Of a stretch of 38,993 nt of DNA, positions 17,775 through 26,405 are shown piece after piece; within the stretch, counting starts at the first letter, position 1; the number at the start of each line of letters is the position of its first letter. The notes under the pieces were generated by a model. That model was not told where the DNA came from, did no database searches, and saw only the letters and a program-made list of their open reading frames with translations. Source of the stretch: Candidatus Sumerlaeota bacterium. GTDB taxonomy: Bacteria > Sumerlaeota > Sumerlaeia > Sumerlaeales > Sumerlaeaceae. The translations under genes and the position numbers were made by a program. The stretch covers positions 1 to 38,993 of the forward strand of contig JAPLSQ010000079.1 in NCBI GenBank assembly GCA_026398535.1, written 5' to 3'.

Positions 17775-19448
17775 TTATGCCAGTTTGAAATGTGAGATTC
17801 CGTTCTGCAGTCCGCTTGATGCCTCGTCGAGCTGTTCGATGGCGATGCTGGACTGACGCAGCGATTCGACAGTCTGCTGCATGGCTTCGCTGAGCTGCAC
17901 GAGAGCATCGCTGATCTGCTGGGATGCGATAGTCTGCGATCGCAGGCCCTCATTGACGGCCTCAAAATTGGGCGCGAGCGACTGCACCTGGCCGACAACC
18001 TTGTCAATCTGCTGACCCGCCTTCCGGACCTCATCAACACCATGGCGCACCTCCCCGGAGAATTTATCCATTCCCATGACGCCGGCCGATACGGCCGAGG
18101 TCATTCCCTTCACCATCTGCTCGATGTCAAGCGTTGCCTCGGCCGTCTGGTCGGCAAGACGGCGGATTTCTGTGGCGACAACAGAAAAACCGCGCCCATA
18201 CTCGCCCGCCTTCTCCGCCTCAATTGCCGCGTTCAGCGACAGCAAATTGGTTTGGTCTGCCACCTTCGTGATGGTGGTCACCACGCTGCTGATGTTTCCC
18301 GCCTTTTCATTGATATCGGTAAGTTTCGCCGTAATCGAAGCTGAGGCGTCCATGATGGCTCGCATGTTGGTTTCCATGCGGCTCAGCATATCCTTGCTGT
18401 TGCTGGCCAATTCCGATGTCTGCTCAGCCACGCTGCTGACTTCCTCCGACGTGTTCAGAAGCTCTTTCGATGTGGCATAAATCTCCTTGGCTGTGGCGCC
18501 AATCTCGGCCGTGCTCGCGGCAACTTCGTTGGCCGTGCTCTGCTGTTCGCGCGAGGTTACGGCGATCTCGGTCGAAGAAGTGTTGACCTGGATGCCCGAC
18601 CTCTGCACCTGCTCCACCAAGGCGCGCAGATCGTCAATTGTCTGGTTGATGCTTTCCGCCATGGCGCCAAGCTCATCGCGCCGCAACACGGCGGCTTTCA
18701 TGGTGAAGTCGCCAACCTTCAACTTCGACATGAGACCAGCCAGATTGTTCATCGGCACACTGATGCTGCGAACAACAGCAATCCCGATCGTGATGGACAG
18801 CACAACGACAATCAGGAGTCCAACCGTCGACACCGCGACCAGCGTAAACATCCGCTGTATGATGTCATTGCATTCCATTACCGCAACTTTTTCGTTATAA
18901 CCGGCGATATCATGCGTCCGCGTCAGGTAATCGCTGTATGCGGGATCAAGTTGTGCCGTGAGGACATTTCGCGCCTCATCAATCTTGTGCTGATTGCTCA
19001 GCGCGATCACATTCTTGCGTGCGGCCACGTATTTCTCGCGGGTCTTGAGGAAATTGTCGTAACCCTTCCGGTCTGCCTCATCCAGCAACATTTTTTCGTA
19101 ATTCATGGCCATACGCAAGTTTTCTTCCGCGTTCGCGGCGATCTCAGCCTCGATCTGCTGCGGCGTGCTGGTCTCATGCGCGGATGAGCCGGACTCTGTG
19201 GCCGTCGTCGCATGTTCTGTGTCCATCGCAAGGAAGTGCTTGTGGACAAGCGCGTAATTTGTCTGCATGTGGGATTCAATACTGACAATAAGATCAATCG
19301 AAGGGATGGAATTGGTCCCAACTATTTCGACAGCGCTCCGGATATAGATAAGATTGATGATCACATAAGCGATCATCACCACGCATATAAGTATGATCCC
19401 CGTAATGCCGATTTGGAGACGCTTCCGGATGCTCCAGTTTTTCATCAT
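17775..19448 (-). CDS. wspA: methyl-accepting chemotaxis protein (WspA-like)
   Basis: A membrane chemoreceptor of 557 aa from the ATG at 19448. Transmembrane helix 1 is at ~10-35 (IGITGIILICVVMIAYVI). A periplasmic four-helix-bundle-like sensor of ~165 aa has a Thr/Ser/Glu-rich insert. Transmembrane helix 2 is at ~200-225, followed by a HAMP domain and a long cytoplasmic signalling coiled coil. The tip reads ADQTNLLSLNAAIEAEKAG. The following SAVSAGVMGMDKFSGEVR and the C-terminal SLRQSSIAIEQL match WspA as I recall it. The start MMKNWSIRKRL is preferred because WspA begins similarly and AAAGG lies upstream. Earlier in-frame starts at 19478 (ATG) and 19487 (GTG) lack a good Shine-Dalgarno. It is the input of the operon, and its ligand or surface signal is unknown. 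Confidence 0.95.
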   Translation of the reverse strand: MMKNWSIRKRLQIGITGIILICVVMIAYVIINLIYIRSAVEIVGTNSIPSIDLIVSIESHMQTNYALVHKHFLAMDTEHATTATESGSSAHETSTPQQIEAEIAANAEENLRMAMNYEKMLLDEADRKGYDNFLKTREKYVAARKNVIALSNQHKIDEARNVLTAQLDPAYSDYLTRTHDIAGYNEKVAVMECNDIIQRMFTLVAVSTVGLLIVVVLSITIGIAVVRSISVPMNNLAGLMSKLKVGDFTMKAAVLRRDELGAMAESINQTIDDLRALVEQVQRSGIQVNTSSTEIAVTSREQQSTANEVAASTAEIGATAKEIYATSKELLNTSEEVSSVAEQTSELASNSKDMLSRMETNMRAIMDASASITAKLTDINEKAGNISSVVTTITKVADQTNLLSLNAAIEAEKAGEYGRGFSVVATEIRRLADQTAEATLDIEQMVKGMTSAVSAGVMGMDKFSGEVRHGVDEVRKAGQQIDKVVGQVQSLAPNFEAVNEGLRSQTIASQQISDALVQLSEAMQQTVESLRQSSIAIEQLDEASSGLQNGISHFKLA

Positions 19449-19648
19449 TGACGCATGGCCTTTCGTGTTGCCGTTCATGAATTGCACGGCATGAGCGCGG
19501 TTGGCAGGCCGCCCTCTTGCCGAAAATCATGCTTATATAAAGGTTCATGCTTCGCCGGATAAATTCCCTTGTCAAAAGGTATTGCAAGCTTGATCGCATT
19601 AGAAAACATGGTTTGATGCCGATCGTTATTCCATCCTGGAGAATTGTT

Positions 19649-22513
19649 ATGCGTATGAAACCGATTTGCGGCATGCTTCCGCGGGCAGCGGCTCTGGTCC
19701 TGTTGTCCCTGCCCGGTCTGGCGAATTCAGCGGTTGTCCGCATGGTTGATCCCGCGATCGACACCACCGGGCCTTTCTGTTACCTTGCCAAACCGAATTT
19801 CAACATCGGCGTCATGGCAAACAGGATCGGTTCCCAGATCACGTTTGACGGAGCCATCTATTCCGGCGGCTCGGAACTCTGTTTTTTTTACGGCTCGCCT
19901 CTTAAACCCGTCATGGTGCGGCAGAAAGAAATCCTCGAGGGATGGATGCCGATCATCCATTACTCCTGGCAGGATGGCGTGGGAATCAATTATTCCATTG
20001 AGGCATTTGCGGCGAGCCTTGACGGCAATCCCAAGGGCAACTTGCTGAATCTCGCGCGCGTCACCATCCGAAATGCCGGCACGAAGCCGGCGCGGGCCAG
20101 TTTCGCGGCAGCCAGCAGGTTTCTTGCCGATGATCACCGATTCGGCCGCATGAAACCTTACAACTTCTCGCCGGATTGGCGCTATGAAATGACTGGCAGC
20201 TCGCTGTGGCGCGACGGCAAACTGATCTATATGTTCCCTCCCGGGGCGCGATGCGAAGCCGCGCCCGGCATAAAGTATGACAAACCATTCAGCGGCCGCG
20301 AACTCAAAATCTGGGAGCACGCCGAAACAGGCATGGCAATTTATGATGTTGATCTCGCGCCCGGCCAATCGCGCGCACTGATTTTCAAGATGCCCGCCCA
20401 TCCGGTTGCCACAAAAGACGCGCGGCAGATCGCGATGATCCGCAAGGCCGACTATGCTGACCTGCGCGCCAAGACCATCGAGTTCTGGCGCGACCGCCTC
20501 GCGCGCGGCGCGCAGTTCAGCATCCCCGAACAAAAGGTGCAGGACACCCACCGCGCCAGCCTTATGTACGACTGGATCGCCATATGGACCAACGGAAAGT
20601 ACTGGGCGCAGGGCGTCAACAAAACACAGTACAACTGGTTCTGGTTGCGCGACGGGGCCTACATCATCCGCGCATACGACATGCTTGGTCACCACGACGT
20701 CGCCGAAAAATGCCTCGAATATTTTCTCACATTCCAGAAACCCGACGGTTCGTTCTCCTCGCAGAAGGGGCAGCTTGACGGTTTCGGTCAGGCGTTGTTC
20801 GCGCTCGGCCAGCATTATTTCGCCACGGGCGACAAGGCATATGCCCAACGCGTCTACAAGTATTTCCCCCCCGCGATTGAATGGCTCAAGCAGAAGCGCG
20901 CCGCCGACCAATACCATCTTCTGCCGCCCACCGAAGCTCTTGACAACGAGTTCATTTCCGGGCGCTACACCGGGCACAATTTCTGGGCGCTGTCAGGCGT
21001 GCGCATGGCGGCAAGAATGGCCCAGGCGCTCGGACACGAGAGCAGCGCCCAAAAGTTTCGCGCGGAGTATGATGACTATCGCTCCGCGCTCATGAAGCGC
21101 CTCGATGAGGTCTGCGGCAAGGACGGCCCCATACCGCCCGGCCTCGATGTCCCCGGCGGCCAGCAATGGGGCAACCTGCTCGGCGTTTATCCCAGCGAAG
21201 TGCTCGCCCCCGATGACGCCCGCGTCAGCGCCACACTCGCCAGGATGCACCGCGAGATATTCAACGAAGGCGTTATGACTTACATGGGGCAACTCCATCA
21301 TTACCTGACCATCAAAGAGTCGCAGAACCATCTGCCCAGAAACGAGCAGCGGCAGGCTGTGGAAGACCTGTACAATTTCCTCCTTCACACAGGATCGTGC
21401 AACGAGTGCTTTGAATGGCGGACGGAGGCATGGGGCGCGCGCGACGTGGGTGAAAACTTTCCGCCTCACGGATGGGGAGCTGCCATGTACAATGCCATGC
21501 TGCGCAACATGCTCATTCGCGAGTGGGGCGGCGATGGCGGATTCACACCGCGCGAATTGCACATGTTCTCGGCCATATCACCCGCATGGGCCGTCTCAGG
21601 AAAAGAAATATCCATTCGCAAGGCGCCCACAGAGATGGGGAACGTCGACTCCGCGCTGCGCTTCACCGATGACGGCGCCGAGTTCACCTTCAACGCCAAT
21701 TTCCGTGTCAAACCTGAATGCGTGATTCTGCACATCCCCTATTTCGTGGAACTTGTGAGCTGCAACAGCGACGCCGCCAGCTCCGGGATCGGGAAAGATG
21801 CGATCCGCTTCTCGCCCGACGTCAAGCACGCCACACTTAAATGGCGCGCCCGCCCCGCTTCTAAAATGACCGGTTTTGACAGCGTGGTGGAGCAATACAA
21901 ACGCGAATATGCAAAACGTTATGCGGCATACACGGCGGCCGGGAATCAGCCGCTTCCCATTGAAGCGCCGCCAATGCTGAGCGCCGTGGAGCGCGAACGG
22001 GGATTCAACGAGCGCTGGTCGCCCGGCGTGGTTGGAATCGCCGTGGGCAAACCCGTCAAGGTTTCACGAGGCGCCCAAGGTAAACATCTCCCCGAGCTGG
22101 CGGAGCACCTGGGCAGCCAGCGCTACCGCTCGCCCACCCAAGGTAAACATCTCCCCGAGCTGGCGGTCGACGGCAACTGCTCGGACACTGCATCTGCCTG
22201 GTGGGCGGACGGGCCAGCTCCGCGCTGGCTTCAGGTCGACCTGCTGAAACCCGAGTCCATCGGCGCCATTCAGGTTTTTCCGGACTGGGATGACTCGCGC
22301 TATTATCAGTACAAAGTCGAAGTGTCGCTGGACGGCAGAAAATGGAAACAGATGGCGGATATGACAAAGAACACCAAGCCCGCCACAAAGGACGGCGACA
22401 TGTTCCGGTTCGATCCGCTCAAGGCCCGGTTCGTGCGCGTGACCATGTTGCGCAACAGCGCCAATCCCGCCGTGCATCTCGTTGAGGTCAGAGTCTTTCC
22501 GGCACAGAAGTAG
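19649..22513 (+). CDS. secreted six-hairpin glycosidase-like protein with F5/8 type C domain
   Basis: A 954-aa exported protein. The start ATG 19649 has GGAGA seven bases upstream and gives a signal peptide (MRMKPICGM, hydrophobic AAALVLLSLPGLA, cleavage near NSA). The N-terminal ~250 residues look like a beta-rich domain. Residues ~300-640 resemble an (alpha/alpha)6 toroid of the glycoamylase/debranching type: NWFWLRDGAYIIRAYDMLG, QKPDGSFSSQKGQLDGFGQ, then ECFEWRTEAWGARDVGENF. The C-terminal ~130 residues are a discoidin (F5/8 type C) carbohydrate-binding domain with LAVDGNCSDTASAWW, LQVDLLKP and YKVEVSLDGRKW. A 21-codon duplication sits at its entrance. It is probably a periplasmic or extracellular glycan hydrolase. 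The family and substrate are not identified. Confidence 0.78.
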   Translation: MRMKPICGMLPRAAALVLLSLPGLANSAVVRMVDPAIDTTGPFCYLAKPNFNIGVMANRIGSQITFDGAIYSGGSELCFFYGSPLKPVMVRQKEILEGWMPIIHYSWQDGVGINYSIEAFAASLDGNPKGNLLNLARVTIRNAGTKPARASFAAASRFLADDHRFGRMKPYNFSPDWRYEMTGSSLWRDGKLIYMFPPGARCEAAPGIKYDKPFSGRELKIWEHAETGMAIYDVDLAPGQSRALIFKMPAHPVATKDARQIAMIRKADYADLRAKTIEFWRDRLARGAQFSIPEQKVQDTHRASLMYDWIAIWTNGKYWAQGVNKTQYNWFWLRDGAYIIRAYDMLGHHDVAEKCLEYFLTFQKPDGSFSSQKGQLDGFGQALFALGQHYFATGDKAYAQRVYKYFPPAIEWLKQKRAADQYHLLPPTEALDNEFISGRYTGHNFWALSGVRMAARMAQALGHESSAQKFRAEYDDYRSALMKRLDEVCGKDGPIPPGLDVPGGQQWGNLLGVYPSEVLAPDDARVSATLARMHREIFNEGVMTYMGQLHHYLTIKESQNHLPRNEQRQAVEDLYNFLLHTGSCNECFEWRTEAWGARDVGENFPPHGWGAAMYNAMLRNMLIREWGGDGGFTPRELHMFSAISPAWAVSGKEISIRKAPTEMGNVDSALRFTDDGAEFTFNANFRVKPECVILHIPYFVELVSCNSDAASSGIGKDAIRFSPDVKHATLKWRARPASKMTGFDSVVEQYKREYAKRYAAYTAAGNQPLPIEAPPMLSAVERERGFNERWSPGVVGIAVGKPVKVSRGAQGKHLPELAEHLGSQRYRSPTQGKHLPELAVDGNCSDTASAWWADGPAPRWLQVDLLKPESIGAIQVFPDWDDSRYYQYKVEVSLDGRKWKQMADMTKNTKPATKDGDMFRFDPLKARFVRVTMLRNSANPAVHLVEVRVFPAQK
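22074..22166 (+). repeat. 30-bp direct repeat with 63-bp period inside a CDS
   Basis: The 30 bases at 22074-22103 recur exactly at 22137-22166, 33 bases apart, giving a period of 63 bases or 21 codons. Both copies encode QGKHLPELA in the same frame. The second copy reads straight into the conserved LAVDG of the F5/8 type C domain, so it looks native, and the first copy plus the 33-base spacer looks like an added segment. Confidence 0.9.
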
Positions 22514-22552
22514 ACGAATGGCGATGGAACCGCGGGCGCGGCAGCACGCGTT

Positions 22553-24661
22553 TCATTGGAATTGCGCGTTGATGTGATTCGCCCGGTCAGGGGATAGAAT
22601 CCCTTGGAGAAGCGTCCACAGCATAAGGCAGATTCCAATGTCCACATGACCTTCCGGGACCGCGGGCATCCTGCCGGCATTATCAATTGGTTCCGCGCCA
22701 AGCGGTTTCACGCTCAAATCCGCGGGACTGAAAATCATGATGCCCGCGGGGCATGTGTATTGAAGGGCTTGGGGTTGCTCCAGTGCCTGGCGATCGGATG
22801 GCATGCGCAACGAGTGCTCATAGCCCGCGAACCTTCCGTGAATCTCCGCCCATTCTCCGCCCCGATGCACAAGGAATCCATTATGCCGTCCATCGCGACG
22901 CCATCGTTCATGATTGGTGAAGATGCACGGTTTCTGGCGATATGGCCCGCCATGTTCCGGGCAGAAAGTGTCGCAGTTGCCGCATTCGTTGCATGCGTCG
23001 GCGGTGATGGCAATCTGAAGCGGCTTGCGGATGATGAATGTGCCGCCCGCCGCAGGTCGAACCGCATCACCCGCGCCAATCACCCGGGACCGCGGGCATC
23101 CTGCCCGCATTATCACAAAATTCGTATAGGCAATTTCCCGCAACGGTGTTGGATGCCAGAAGATCGCATTATTCGGGCAGACGGGCACACATTTGCCGCA
23201 CGAAATGCAATCGAAGAAACCAAGGCGCGAGTCATTGCGGGGCGGCGCGCTTGAATTGCGGGACCGCTGGAAACGCGGATCGTCCGCCGCGGCTGACGCC
23301 AATCGCTGATGATTGATGCTAACAGCATCGTAAAGCTTCCGGGTAAGCGATATCCCAAGCGGGAGCGGGCCGGACACGCCCGCGCGGGCAAGCATATATC
23401 GCCCGACATCATCACAACGTAAACGCGTCATATCAATCCGCAGTGATTCAAGGCAATCCCTGAGCCGGCCATAGCCGCCGGGCTTGAGAAGATCGGCGCA
23501 GATTGTGACAGGCGCGAATCCGCAGGCCACGCAACCGGCAAAATTGTGTTTCCCTGCGCCGCCCGAGAAAGAAACAGGCAAGGTGGCCGTTTCGTCAACG
23601 CCGCATCGCGCTTCCATCGTCTGCCGGAATCTCAGCGCCAGTTCCAGCGCGATGGGGTGGAGCGGGGGGCCGCTGAGATACATGACTCTTTCGGATGCCG
23701 GAAACACATGCCGGTGATTGATGATTTCGAGCGTGTTGGAAATTTTAACACCCACTTCCAGTCCGATCGGCGCCGCAATCGCGCGCAAACGCGCCGCCAT
23801 CGCCGCGGCCTCCTCCAGCCGCAGACAGTCATCGAATGCGGCATCGTTCAGCGCAATATCAGCATAGCCCATGCGGCCGCGCAGCAGGTCCTCCAGACAT
23901 TCGCGCCCGAGCATGGTCGGGTTCAGTTTGATGACAACAGGCAGCCGGTTCACTTGGAGAAGGTGCGCGGCAATGCTTTCGATTTCATGCGCCGGACAAT
24001 TGTGGAATGTTGACAGAGTGACGCCGTCGGCGATGCGCGGCTCATATTCGATCCGGCGGAATTCCGCGAATTCATCGGGAATCCGCAAACGCAGACCTTC
24101 AATGACGGCGGAGGCGTCAGTCATCGAGCGGATGAAATTCTGCACCCGCGCGCAGCGTATGCCCTCGAGCGTGTAACCGCAGGACATCACGAATACACAG
24201 TCATGAAACAGCGGCGGCAGACTGTCGGGCGCGCCAAGGATGCCCGATGCCCTGAGGATCGTCAGAAGCATGCGCGCCTTGACATATTCCTCGAGCGACT
24301 GATCCAGACGCAACTCCTGCGAAAATTCCACATTATAGCAAACGTTGGCGGCGTCGATGCATGGGCGCGGGATTGTCAGGCGGTCGTTGGACTGTATTGT
24401 CTTCAGTTCGATGGCGCGGCATCCGCCCAGCCATGCCAGCACGATGTTTTGCGCCATTTGCGTGTGCGGTCCCGCGGCCGCACCGAGCGGAGTGCAGACC
24501 GCCCGTCCGTGAATCCGTGTGCTCATATCCGGCGGCGTCATCGCGGCCGCGCCGCGCCAGAAACGCGCGGACGGAAGATCGAATATCTTCGACTCGCGCC
24601 GGAATTCGTTGAACATCCTGTGAAGAAGAACCGCAAAGGGCAGTGGCGTCAGCTCAGGCAT
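22553..24661 (-). CDS. YgfK-like iron-sulfur protein lacking the FAD/NAD(P) domain
   Basis: A 702-aa cytoplasmic protein related to YgfK (annotated in E. coli as a putative selenate reductase or dihydropyrimidine-dehydrogenase-like subunit). Residues ~1-400 are the dihydroorotate-dehydrogenase-like part, with YgfK landmarks CTPLGAAAGPHTQMAQNIV, ELKTIQ, RPCIDAANVCYNVEFSQEL and MSCGYTLEGI. Residues ~490-575 contain two 4Fe-4S clusters: CISCGKCVPVCPNNA and CNECGNCDTFCPEHG. YgfK itself is about 1030 aa with a GltD-like FAD/NAD(P) domain between these parts, and that domain is absent here. About 57 residues separate the two Cys motifs, more than I recall for YgfK. Eleven of them are encoded by a palindromic repeat. 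A second repeat copy encodes part of the C-terminal tail. Substrate unknown. Confidence 0.8.
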   Translation of the reverse strand: MPELTPLPFAVLLHRMFNEFRRESKIFDLPSARFWRGAAAMTPPDMSTRIHGRAVCTPLGAAAGPHTQMAQNIVLAWLGGCRAIELKTIQSNDRLTIPRPCIDAANVCYNVEFSQELRLDQSLEEYVKARMLLTILRASGILGAPDSLPPLFHDCVFVMSCGYTLEGIRCARVQNFIRSMTDASAVIEGLRLRIPDEFAEFRRIEYEPRIADGVTLSTFHNCPAHEIESIAAHLLQVNRLPVVIKLNPTMLGRECLEDLLRGRMGYADIALNDAAFDDCLRLEEAAAMAARLRAIAAPIGLEVGVKISNTLEIINHRHVFPASERVMYLSGPPLHPIALELALRFRQTMEARCGVDETATLPVSFSGGAGKHNFAGCVACGFAPVTICADLLKPGGYGRLRDCLESLRIDMTRLRCDDVGRYMLARAGVSGPLPLGISLTRKLYDAVSINHQRLASAAADDPRFQRSRNSSAPPRNDSRLGFFDCISCGKCVPVCPNNAIFWHPTPLREIAYTNFVIMRAGCPRSRVIGAGDAVRPAAGGTFIIRKPLQIAITADACNECGNCDTFCPEHGGPYRQKPCIFTNHERWRRDGRHNGFLVHRGGEWAEIHGRFAGYEHSLRMPSDRQALEQPQALQYTCPAGIMIFSPADLSVKPLGAEPIDNAGRMPAVPEGHVDIGICLMLWTLLQGILSPDRANHINAQFQ
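22654..22686 (+). repeat. palindromic dispersed repeat, copy B (inside ygfK-like CDS)
   Basis: This copy has one arm mismatch (GCGGGCA...TGCCGGC). It lies near the 3' end of the ygfK-like gene and is read there as NAGRMPAVP, in a different frame from copy C. Confidence 0.8.
23084..23116 (+). repeat. palindromic dispersed repeat, copy C (in-frame in ygfK-like CDS)
   Basis: A perfect-arm copy. On the coding (reverse) strand it is exactly eleven codons, VIMRAGCPRSR, beginning at residue 516 of the ygfK-like protein, in the linker between its two 4Fe-4S motifs. It adds no stop codon or frameshift. Confidence 0.87.
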
Positions 24662-24716
24662 GACCGGGAATATCGGATTTTAAATCGGGGAATTCAAACC
24701 GAAAGAGGGGATATCA

Positions 24717-24749
24717 CCACGACCGCGGACATCCCGCCCGAATTATCCT
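24717..24749 (+). repeat. palindromic dispersed repeat, copy D (degenerate)
   Basis: This copy matches 27 of 33 positions of the other copies, but its arms no longer pair well (GCGGACA / CGCCCGA). It lies in the divergent gap between the ygfK-like gene and the Wzz-like gene, and looks like an older, decayed copy. Confidence 0.65.
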
Positions 24750-24819
24750 TGAAAACACCCGTTCTTGCGTTGACATTCACAGGCGCCCCGCATAGCCGTT
24801 CTGTGAGGAATCTGAAAAT

Positions 24820-26067
24820 ATGCCAATCTTGCGACACGAAGAAAATCAGGATTTTCTTACACCCCGGCTGATTTATCTGTGGGACCGAAAATGGGCAATA
24901 CTGATCCCCGCCATCATCGCGTTTGTGCTGGGCTACCTGGCCATGCGGCTCCCCCCCGAGGAGTATCAGGTGACAGCCGAGATTTATGTGAACCGCCTGA
25001 CCCCGCTTGGCGACCGCATTCGCGATCCAAACTCCGTGGGCGATCTCCTCAAGAGCAATGACCTCCTGCGCGCTGTGCGCGACGAGTATGCCGCCAAATT
25101 CAATGTGCCGCCCCCGATTTTCGAGCGTTTCGCCAAACAATTCAAAATCAAGCTCGAGACGCTTCAGGACACGGCCATGCGCAAGGAAATCGCGCCCGTC
25201 ATCACCCTCAGCGTTCAATCCGCAGGAAAAGAGCAAACACGCTTCATGATGGAGTCGTGGACACGCAACTTCATCCGGAAATTCGGCAATTATGGAATCA
25301 CCGAGGCGAAGCTCAAACTCGAATCAATGACGCAACAAGATGTCATCCTCGAAAAGGAACTGGCCGGGATGGAGGCGCAACTGGCCAAATGTCAGGCAGA
25401 ACTCCCCGTGCTCGAAAAACAACTCGCCGAGAAAATCAACATCCTTGCCCCCTCGGAACTATACCGTCCGCTTCAAAGTCAAATCTCGCGCGATAATGCG
25501 GCGCCCAACACCCAGGTTGTGTTCAATCAGACAACTGAACGGCCGGCGGGATTGCTTGCCAGGCTCAGCCAGACCCGGCTCGAAATCCAGCGGCTCCGGC
25601 TCCAGCAAACCGCATCCAACGATGCGGCGACTTCCACCGCTGAAGCGGAGCGCGAGGAGCGGGCGCTCCTGATACTGATCGATGAAACACAGAAAAACAT
25701 TTCTGAGAGTCAGGACAAAGTCGCCGAAGTGCAGAAAAACATCAGCACGCTCACGCGCACCATCGAATTGAAGACCACCAGACAGCGCGAACTGCACAAA
25801 TTCATGGATCAGATGAATGTGGAAGCATCCATTTTCCGCGAGTGGACAGACTCGCCGTTGCCTGTCGCGGGTGATGCGCGCGTGTTGACCCAGCCCGGAA
25901 CCCCGGAATTGCGCGTCTGGCCCAAACGGTCCTTCGCGGCCGCCGCCATCGCGGGGCTGGTATTCGTGCTGTGCATCGTCTTCATACTGCTGAAACAACA
26001 CTTCAGGCGCGCCGCGGAAATCGGTCAAGCCAGCCGGTCAGCGCCGGATTCATCGTCCGCCGCATGA
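24820..26067 (+). CDS. Wzz-like polysaccharide co-polymerase / chain length determinant
   Basis: A 415-aa inner membrane protein. The topology is N-terminal TM (~25-43, WAILIPAIIAFVLGYLAM), a periplasmic alpha/beta base (QVTAEIYVNRLTPLGDRI), a long coiled-coil region (~165-345, rich in Glu, Gln, Leu and Lys) and a C-terminal TM (~370-390, AAAIAGLVFVLCIVFILL). This is the pattern of Wzz/PCP proteins that set the length of O-antigen, capsule or exopolysaccharide. No C-terminal tyrosine kinase domain is present, so it is PCP-1-like or needs a separate kinase. GAGGAA lies about 10 bases before the ATG. The Wzy_C-type protein at 7001 and the glycosyltransferase at 28476 could act with it, although they are not in one operon. 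Confidence 0.8.
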   Translation: MPILRHEENQDFLTPRLIYLWDRKWAILIPAIIAFVLGYLAMRLPPEEYQVTAEIYVNRLTPLGDRIRDPNSVGDLLKSNDLLRAVRDEYAAKFNVPPPIFERFAKQFKIKLETLQDTAMRKEIAPVITLSVQSAGKEQTRFMMESWTRNFIRKFGNYGITEAKLKLESMTQQDVILEKELAGMEAQLAKCQAELPVLEKQLAEKINILAPSELYRPLQSQISRDNAAPNTQVVFNQTTERPAGLLARLSQTRLEIQRLRLQQTASNDAATSTAEAEREERALLILIDETQKNISESQDKVAEVQKNISTLTRTIELKTTRQRELHKFMDQMNVEASIFREWTDSPLPVAGDARVLTQPGTPELRVWPKRSFAAAAIAGLVFVLCIVFILLKQHFRRAAEIGQASRSAPDSSSAA

Positions 26068-26079
26068 GAAACGGCTGTG

Positions 26080-26358
26080 CTATACGTTGTTGACCATCTG
26101 TCGGAATTCGCGGCCAGGCTTGAAAACCACAACATATTTCATCGGCACCTGGATGGACTCGCCTGTCCGGGGATTGCGCCCTTTGTGAGGACGTTTGGGC
26201 TTCACGCGGAACGTGCCAAATCCCACAAAGGAAACTTTCTTTCCCGTCTTCAGCGTTTCCTTAATTGATTGAATGAATATTTCAACAGCGTCAACGGCTT
26301 GAAGATGCGTGATTCCCGTATGCTGGCGAAGCGATTTTACTGTCTCGAGTTTTGTCAT
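26080..26358 (-). CDS. HU/IHF-family DNA-binding protein
   Basis: A 92-aa nucleoid protein of the HU/IHF family, which bends DNA as a dimer. It has an N-terminal helical dimerisation half (MTKLETVKSLRQHTGITHLQ), the conserved VSFVGFGTFRVK turn and the DNA-binding arm GRNPRTGESIQVPMK with the Asn-Pro intercalating tip. The ATG at 26358 matches the family start, with GGAG upstream. In-frame sequence extending to 26493 is leader, not protein. HU versus IHF subunit cannot be decided. It converges with the Wzz-like gene, 12 bp apart. A perfect 15-base palindrome next to a TTGACA lies in its leader. Confidence 0.93.
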   Translation of the reverse strand: MTKLETVKSLRQHTGITHLQAVDAVEIFIQSIKETLKTGKKVSFVGFGTFRVKPKRPHKGRNPRTGESIQVPMKYVVVFKPGREFRQMVNNV

Positions 26359-26405
26359 GATGTCCAAAGCTCCGTTCTGCAGGAGGATGTTGACACAAAC
26401 AGCGC

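Noticed and set aside
19727..20977. A 416-codon open frame on the reverse strand, antisense to the glycosidase-like gene
   Set aside because: It has no recognisable domain, and the forward frame has a signal peptide, a Shine-Dalgarno and family motifs. It is a shadow frame.
22306..22701. A short reverse frame over the end of the glycosidase-like gene and the ygfK-like 3' end
   Set aside because: It is composed of an antisense frame plus the palindromic repeat read as AGCPRSR, with no independent support.
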